Of a DNA stretch of 9,241 nt, positions 6,159-9,241 are shown in pieces. Source of the stretch: an uncultured Eubacteriales bacterium (lineage in GTDB: Bacteria; Bacillota; Clostridia; Oscillospirales; Oscillospiraceae). The stretch spans positions 1-9,241 of the forward strand of contig CABPXX010000032.1 of NCBI GenBank assembly GCA_902461475.1. The letters are read 5' to 3'. Within the stretch, counting starts at the first letter, position 1; the number at the start of each line of letters is the position of its first letter. Both the position numbers and the translations under genes were made by a program. Under the pieces are notes generated by a model. The model did not search any database. It was given only the letters and a program-made list of their open reading frames with translations, and was not told the DNA's origin.

Positions 6159-6920
6159 ATGACCCAAGTTCTCTTGGCGGCCCATCCCTCCGCCAACCTC
6201 TCCCATCCCCAGGCCATCCCCGCCCACATGGCCTACCGCATTGGACCAGGCCCAAAACTTCTGGGCTCCCGCCTGCCTCCCCAGCTGCGGGGCGGCGTGA
6301 TGCTGCTGGACTGCCGGGACCACGATGGCAGCGGCGACCCCATCCCCTGCTGTCGTCAAATCCTGTGGGAGTGCCGCCACCGGGGGTACTCCGGCATTGT
6401 CTGCGACTTTGAAGGGGCTCCTGTTGGCTGTTTGGGGCGCATCGTCCATATCTTAGACCGCAACTGTCAGGCCCAGGGGTGGACCCTGGACGTGCCACCC
6501 CAGTTTGCCCCCTTCGCCCCCGGGGGCCGGGTACTGGTGTCCTCCGTGGTGACGGCGGGTACCTTGCGCCGACGCCTGCAAGAGGCAGTGGAGCGCCACG
6601 GGGCGCCCCGCACGACCCTGGCGGTGGAGTGGGTGCGGGAGGCCTTTCCTCTCCCCGCCCAGCGCCGGGGCACCCCCATCTCCCTGCAACATTTAGAGCA
6701 GCAGATGGGGCGGTTGGAGCCTGCGGTGTTTTACGACCGGGGTCTGTGCGCCCACTACTACACCTACATGGCCGCCGGAGGACAGGCCCACTTTGTCCTC
6801 TATGACACCTCCCAATCCATCCATGAAAAGGTGAAGCTGGCCCGGGAGATGCACCTGGGGGCGGTGCTGCTGCCTGGACCCGAGGTGGAGGGGTGCTTGG
6901 AGCAGGTGCTGGCAACATAG
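6159..6920 (+). CDS. Divergent GH18-like TIM-barrel protein, function unknown
   Basis: 253 residues from the ATG at 6159, chosen because AAGGGGG lies 8 nt upstream; an upstream ATG at 6117 in the same frame has no ribosome site. It is not an obvious named family. Two segments resemble glycoside hydrolase 18 proteins of spore-forming bacteria: RGYSGIVCDFEG (75-86), where D83 and E85 fit the end of the DxxDxDxE active-site strand, and VLYDTSQSIHEKVKLAREMHLGAV (213-236), which fits the late GH18 strand and helix in which the chain re-enters the barrel. No signal peptide or LysM domain is seen, so it appears cytoplasmic or forespore-located. It is shorter than typical GH18 barrels. It diverges from yqeG and converges on rpsU through a shared terminator. 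The coding status is secure from the ribosome site, codon use and terminator; the enzyme link is tentative. Confidence 0.8.
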   Translation: MTQVLLAAHPSANLSHPQAIPAHMAYRIGPGPKLLGSRLPPQLRGGVMLLDCRDHDGSGDPIPCCRQILWECRHRGYSGIVCDFEGAPVGCLGRIVHILDRNCQAQGWTLDVPPQFAPFAPGGRVLVSSVVTAGTLRRRLQEAVERHGAPRTTLAVEWVREAFPLPAQRRGTPISLQHLEQQMGRLEPAVFYDRGLCAHYYTYMAAGGQAHFVLYDTSQSIHEKVKLAREMHLGAVLLPGPEVEGCLEQVLAT

Positions 6921-6921
6921 G

Positions 6922-6957
6922 AAAAGACCGTTGCAGATGACTCTGCAACGGTCTTTT
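6922..6957. terminator. Shared bidirectional intrinsic terminator
   Basis: A perfect 16-bp stem, AAAAGACCGTTGCAGA (6922-6937) with its complement (6942-6957), around a 4-nt loop. Each strand ends in a T4 run. It begins right after the TAG of the plus-strand gene and lies 7 nt past the stop of minus-strand rpsU, so it can end both converging transcripts. Confidence 0.93.
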
Positions 6958-6963
6958 AGCTTA

Positions 6964-7146
6964 TCAATAGTACTTCTTGCGGTTCTTACGAGCGGCCTCG
7001 CTCTTCTTGCGGCGCTTGACGCTGGGGCTGTCATAGAACTCGCGCTTACGCACCTCGGCCAGCACGCCGGACTTGGCGCAGCTACGCTTGAAGCGCTTCA
7101 GCGCGTTCTCCAGAGACTCGCCCTCACGGACATGAATTTCGGACAT
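6964..7146 (-). CDS. rpsU: Ribosomal protein bS21
   Basis: 60 residues, full length for Bacillota S21. It is a small basic component of the 30S subunit near the platform and the 3' end of 16S rRNA, involved in initiation. Diagnostic segments are [20 protein letters not shown] at the N-terminus, [24 protein letters not shown] in the middle, and a basic tail RKNRKKYY. The ATG at 7146 has GGAGGGAGGG 8 nt upstream. The stop TGA is followed at once by an in-frame TAA. It has its own strong promoter and shares a terminator with the converging gene, so it is a single-gene transcript. Certain. Confidence 0.98.
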   Translation of the reverse strand: MSEIHVREGESLENALKRFKRSCAKSGVLAEVRKREFYDSPSVKRRKKSEAARKNRKKYY

Positions 7147-7224
7147 CTATATTTCCCTCCCTCCGAGGCATCCGGCTTCATCCAGGATGCTTTAAGGGCC
7201 ATTTCGTATGGCTTTAACAGTGGT

Positions 7225-7280
7225 ATTATATGAAAAATCCAGCCCCTTGTCAACTAGATTTTTATATAAAAAAATTTTTC
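7225..7280 (-). promoter_or_regulatory. Perfect sigma-A promoter with A/T-rich UP-like tract for rpsU
   Basis: On the minus strand TTGACA (7253-7248), a 17-nt spacer and TATAAT (7230-7225): both boxes match the consensus exactly. Immediately upstream (7257-7280) is an almost pure A/T tract suited to contact with the RNA polymerase alpha subunit. The expected start is near 7217, leaving a leader of about 70 nt. Within it GCATCC and GGATGC (7168-7173 with 7185-7190) can form a small stem just before the ribosome site. Confidence 0.93.
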
Positions 7281-7419
7281 TCTCTTCTTCCCTCTTCTAC
7301 ACCTCACATTTGGTCCCTCTCTGTGCCCCTTCTCTGGATTCTCTTTCCCTCTGGGTATCTTTTTGCTCCATTTCACCTTTTCCCAATTTCCCCCTTGGTT
7401 CCCCTGCTTTTCTTGTGTA
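7281..7419. other. Pyrimidine-rich spacer between divergent promoters
   Basis: Between the rpsU promoter and the promoter of the transglutaminase gene there is no credible gene. The plus strand is heavily biased to C and T: by hand count 26 purines in the 140 bases 7281-7420, so about 81% pyrimidine. Short open frames cross it on both strands, but none has a ribosome site or recognisable protein. Its role is unknown. Confidence 0.75.
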
Positions 7420-7448
7420 TTGCGCACACTTCCACTTCATGGTACAAT
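7420..7448 (+). promoter_or_regulatory. Extended -10 promoter for the transglutaminase-like gene
   Basis: TTGCGC (7420-7425), a 17-nt spacer, and TACAAT (7443-7448) preceded by TGG, which gives an extended -10 element. Transcription would start near 7455, about 29 nt before the ATG at 7484. Confidence 0.7.
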
Positions 7449-7483
7449 TGACACACCCTTGAGAGAAAGGAAATGGGATTGAT

Positions 7484-9241
7484 ATGAAATTGCACGGAAG
7501 ACAACTTGTAGCTGGCTGTATGGCCGGTGTTCTGGTCTTGGGGCTGGGCGGCACCGGCATCAGCTTTGCCCAGAGCAGAGGGATGGACTTGGCCCACATC
7601 AAGGGCTCCAACCAGGAGCTGGTGGCCATGCTGGAGCAGACCAACCCTGAGACCTATGTGGCCCACGATGACATCATCATCACTCAACCGCAGTTTGAGG
7701 AGATCGGTGCCAAGGCTGTGGAGGTCACCCAGGACAAGTCCAGCGACTACGAAAAGGTGGTGGCCATCAAAGATTGGGTGAACAAGCACATCGCCTACGA
7801 CTACGACAACAGCGTCAAGGACCAAAACGCCTACACCGCCTTTATTGAAGGGGAAGGCATCTGCCAGGCCTATTCCAACCTGACCAAGGCCATGCTCTCC
7901 TATCTGGAGATCCCCTGCATCCTGGTCAACGGCGACTCCGCCTATGGCGGCCACGCCTGGAACATGGCGTATGTGGAGGATGGGTGGATTTTTGTGGACT
8001 CCACCTGGGGTGCCATCTACGACGATGTGGACACCTTCAGCAAAGACCACAAGCCCTATTTCAGTGATAGCCTGTACCAGACCGTGGGTGACTACGCCTT
8101 TACCTATCACAACGGCGTGGCAGTGTGCGACTACCTGGGCAGTGAGACCCACTGGGACATCCCCGACACCTTCTACGACGTTCCCACCACCGCCCTGGCT
8201 CCCAAGCTATCCAATGATGAGTCTGTGGACAAAATTCAGAGCATTTCCTTCCCCGAAACCCTGAAAAACATTGACAACATCGACTACGCCTTTGACTCCT
8301 TCACCAGTCTGACCCAAATCACGGTGGACCAGGGTAACCCCTACTTCACCGCTCAGGACGGGGTACTCTATGACAACGACATCAAAGAGCTTCTGGTCTA
8401 TCCTGCCGCCGCCACCCGCACTCAGTTCCAAATTCCCGATACTGTGACCACCTTGGGCGAGTGCGTGTTCCGGGAAAATGCCGCCCTCAAGGACATTCTC
8501 ATCCCCCCGTCGGTGACCCAGCTGGGTAAGGACCTGTTCCACAGCAAGGATGTCACCATCTACGCCCAGGCAGGCAGTGCCGCTGCCCAATACGCCACCG
8601 ACAACGGTCTGACCCTCAAGGATATGGACCAGTTCCCCCAGACTCCCACCCCGCCGGAAGAGGTGAACACCACCCTGCTGGAAAAGACCGTGGCGTATGC
8701 CCTGACCCTGTCCACCGACGGCGTCACCACCTCTGCCAAAAAGGCCTTTGAGCAGGCGCTGGCCAATGCCCAGGCGGTGCTGGCCAAGAAGAACCCCACC
8801 CAGGAGGAGGTCAACGCCGCTTGGGACGCTCTGCTGGAGGGCATTTGGGGCCTGGGCATTACCCAGGGTGACAAGAGCACCCTGGAGCAGCTCATCACCA
8901 AGGCTGAGAGCATGGTGGAAGACAAGTATGTGCCCCAGTACTGGGGCATGCTGGAGACCGCCCTGGTTGAGGTCCGTGCCATGATGGACAACGGGGACGC
9001 TCTGGACGAGGACATCCAGCCCGTGGCCGACAACCTGCTGAATGCCATTCTGGCCCAGCGGCTCAAGGCCAACAAGGAAAATCTGGAGGACCTTCTGGGC
9101 AAGGCTGAGAACATCGATCTGGACGGCTACACCGCCGAGAGCGTGGCAGAGTTCCAGGCCGCCCTGGCTGCGGTGCAAACCCTGATGGCAGACGAGACCA
9201 TCAGCGTGGACGACCAGGACACCGTGGACGCCGCTGCCGCC
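7484..9241 (+). CDS. Secreted transglutaminase-like protein with BspA-type repeats and FIVAR repeats, 3' end cut
   Basis: 586 codons are visible and the frame runs off the right edge. Residues 1-29 are a signal peptide (MKLHGRQ, hydrophobic LVAGCMAGVLVLGLGG, then ISFA before Q30). Residues about 90-180 form a transglutaminase/protease-like core: GICQAYSNL with C127, GGHAWNM with H157, and FVDSTW with D172 make the Cys-His-Asp triad. Residues about 248-380 hold LRR_5 (BspA-like) repeats (ISFPETLKNID, DGVLYDNDIKELLVYPAA, LKDILIPPSVTQLG), ending in the common AGSAAAQYATDNGL. From 395 come three helical FIVAR-type repeats starting near 395, 463 and 530. Such proteins are cell-surface cysteine enzymes or binding proteins; the substrate is unknown. 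The anchor, if any, lies beyond the window. The ribosome site AAAGGA is about 12 nt from the ATG, rather far, and a four-codon ATG frame at 7473 overlaps the start. It diverges from rpsU. Confidence 0.9.
   Translation, partial: MKLHGRQLVAGCMAGVLVLGLGGTGISFAQSRGMDLAHIKGSNQELVAMLEQTNPETYVAHDDIIITQPQFEEIGAKAVEVTQDKSSDYEKVVAIKDWVNKHIAYDYDNSVKDQNAYTAFIEGEGICQAYSNLTKAMLSYLEIPCILVNGDSAYGGHAWNMAYVEDGWIFVDSTWGAIYDDVDTFSKDHKPYFSDSLYQTVGDYAFTYHNGVAVCDYLGSETHWDIPDTFYDVPTTALAPKLSNDESVDKIQSISFPETLKNIDNIDYAFDSFTSLTQITVDQGNPYFTAQDGVLYDNDIKELLVYPAAATRTQFQIPDTVTTLGECVFRENAALKDILIPPSVTQLGKDLFHSKDVTIYAQAGSAAAQYATDNGLTLKDMDQFPQTPTPPEEVNTTLLEKTVAYALTLSTDGVTTSAKKAFEQALANAQAVLAKKNPTQEEVNAAWDALLEGIWGLGITQGDKSTLEQLITKAESMVEDKYVPQYWGMLETALVEVRAMMDNGDALDEDIQPVADNLLNAILAQRLKANKENLEDLLGKAENIDLDGYTAESVAEFQAALAAVQTLMADETISVDDQDTVDAAAA

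Noticed and set aside
6154..6948. 264-codon minus-strand frame opposite the GH18-like gene
   Set aside because: Pro/Gly/Arg-rich composition typical of antisense translation, and it runs into the terminator stem.
7168..7190. Small stem in the rpsU leader as a ribosomal-protein autoregulatory element
   Set aside because: Only 6 bp with an 11-nt loop; no known leader consensus could be recognised by eye.
7208..7462. Short hydrophobic plus-strand frames across the pyrimidine-rich spacer
   Set aside because: Hydrophobic residues simply reflect T/C-rich codons; no ribosome site, and they overlap the rpsU promoter.
8207..9178. 323-codon minus-strand open frame opposite the transglutaminase-like gene
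   Set aside because: Antisense shadow of a long real frame with clear domains; no ribosome site or recognisable family.

Overview
The window looks like a chromosomal stretch from a GC-rich anaerobic Bacillota, most likely an Oscillospirales-type gut clostridium (the Flavonifractor/Pseudoflavonifractor kind). The reasons are strong GGAGG-type ribosome sites, sigma-A promoters that stand out against GC-rich coding DNA, a clostridial efp neighbour with a CD1247-type N-terminus, a YqeG-family phosphatase, and a secreted transglutaminase/BspA-repeat/FIVAR protein. The placement is inference; no rRNA or phylogenetic marker was compared.

Left part (1-2062, minus strand): an oleate hydratase whose 3' end runs off the window, preceded by a TetR/AcrR regulator. 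A 23-bp-arm palindrome lies between them. A GC-rich hairpin separates the regulator from the next gene upstream. The likely logic is a fatty-acid-responsive regulator next to a fatty-acid-detoxifying enzyme.

Middle part (2165-6068, minus strand): reading in the direction of transcription, a YqeG-type HAD phosphatase, an endonuclease-IV-fold TIM-barrel protein (its GTG start overlaps the previous stop), an M24 Xaa-Pro aminopeptidase, then elongation factor P from its own near-consensus promoter, then a small acidic Cys-rich zinc-ribbon protein. The 295-bp gap after efp is the strangest part of the window. It holds a 42-bp near-perfect second copy of the efp 3' end, a third 10-bp scrap of it, a 13-bp inverted copy of a site within efp, and a run of about seven back-to-back small hairpins.

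Right part (6159-9241): a plus-strand cytoplasmic protein with faint glycoside-hydrolase-18 features converges on minus-strand rpsU through one shared bidirectional terminator. rpsU has a perfect consensus promoter with an A/T-rich upstream tract. A strongly pyrimidine-biased spacer separates it from the divergent promoter of a secreted transglutaminase-like surface protein that continues past the right edge.

No tRNA, rRNA, CRISPR array, transposase gene or prophage gene was seen. Most of the window is ordinary housekeeping. The best candidates for something undescribed are the efp downstream repeat/hairpin block, the unusual N-terminus of the oleate hydratase, the Cys/Asp/His-rich CD1247-type protein and the divergent GH18-like protein.
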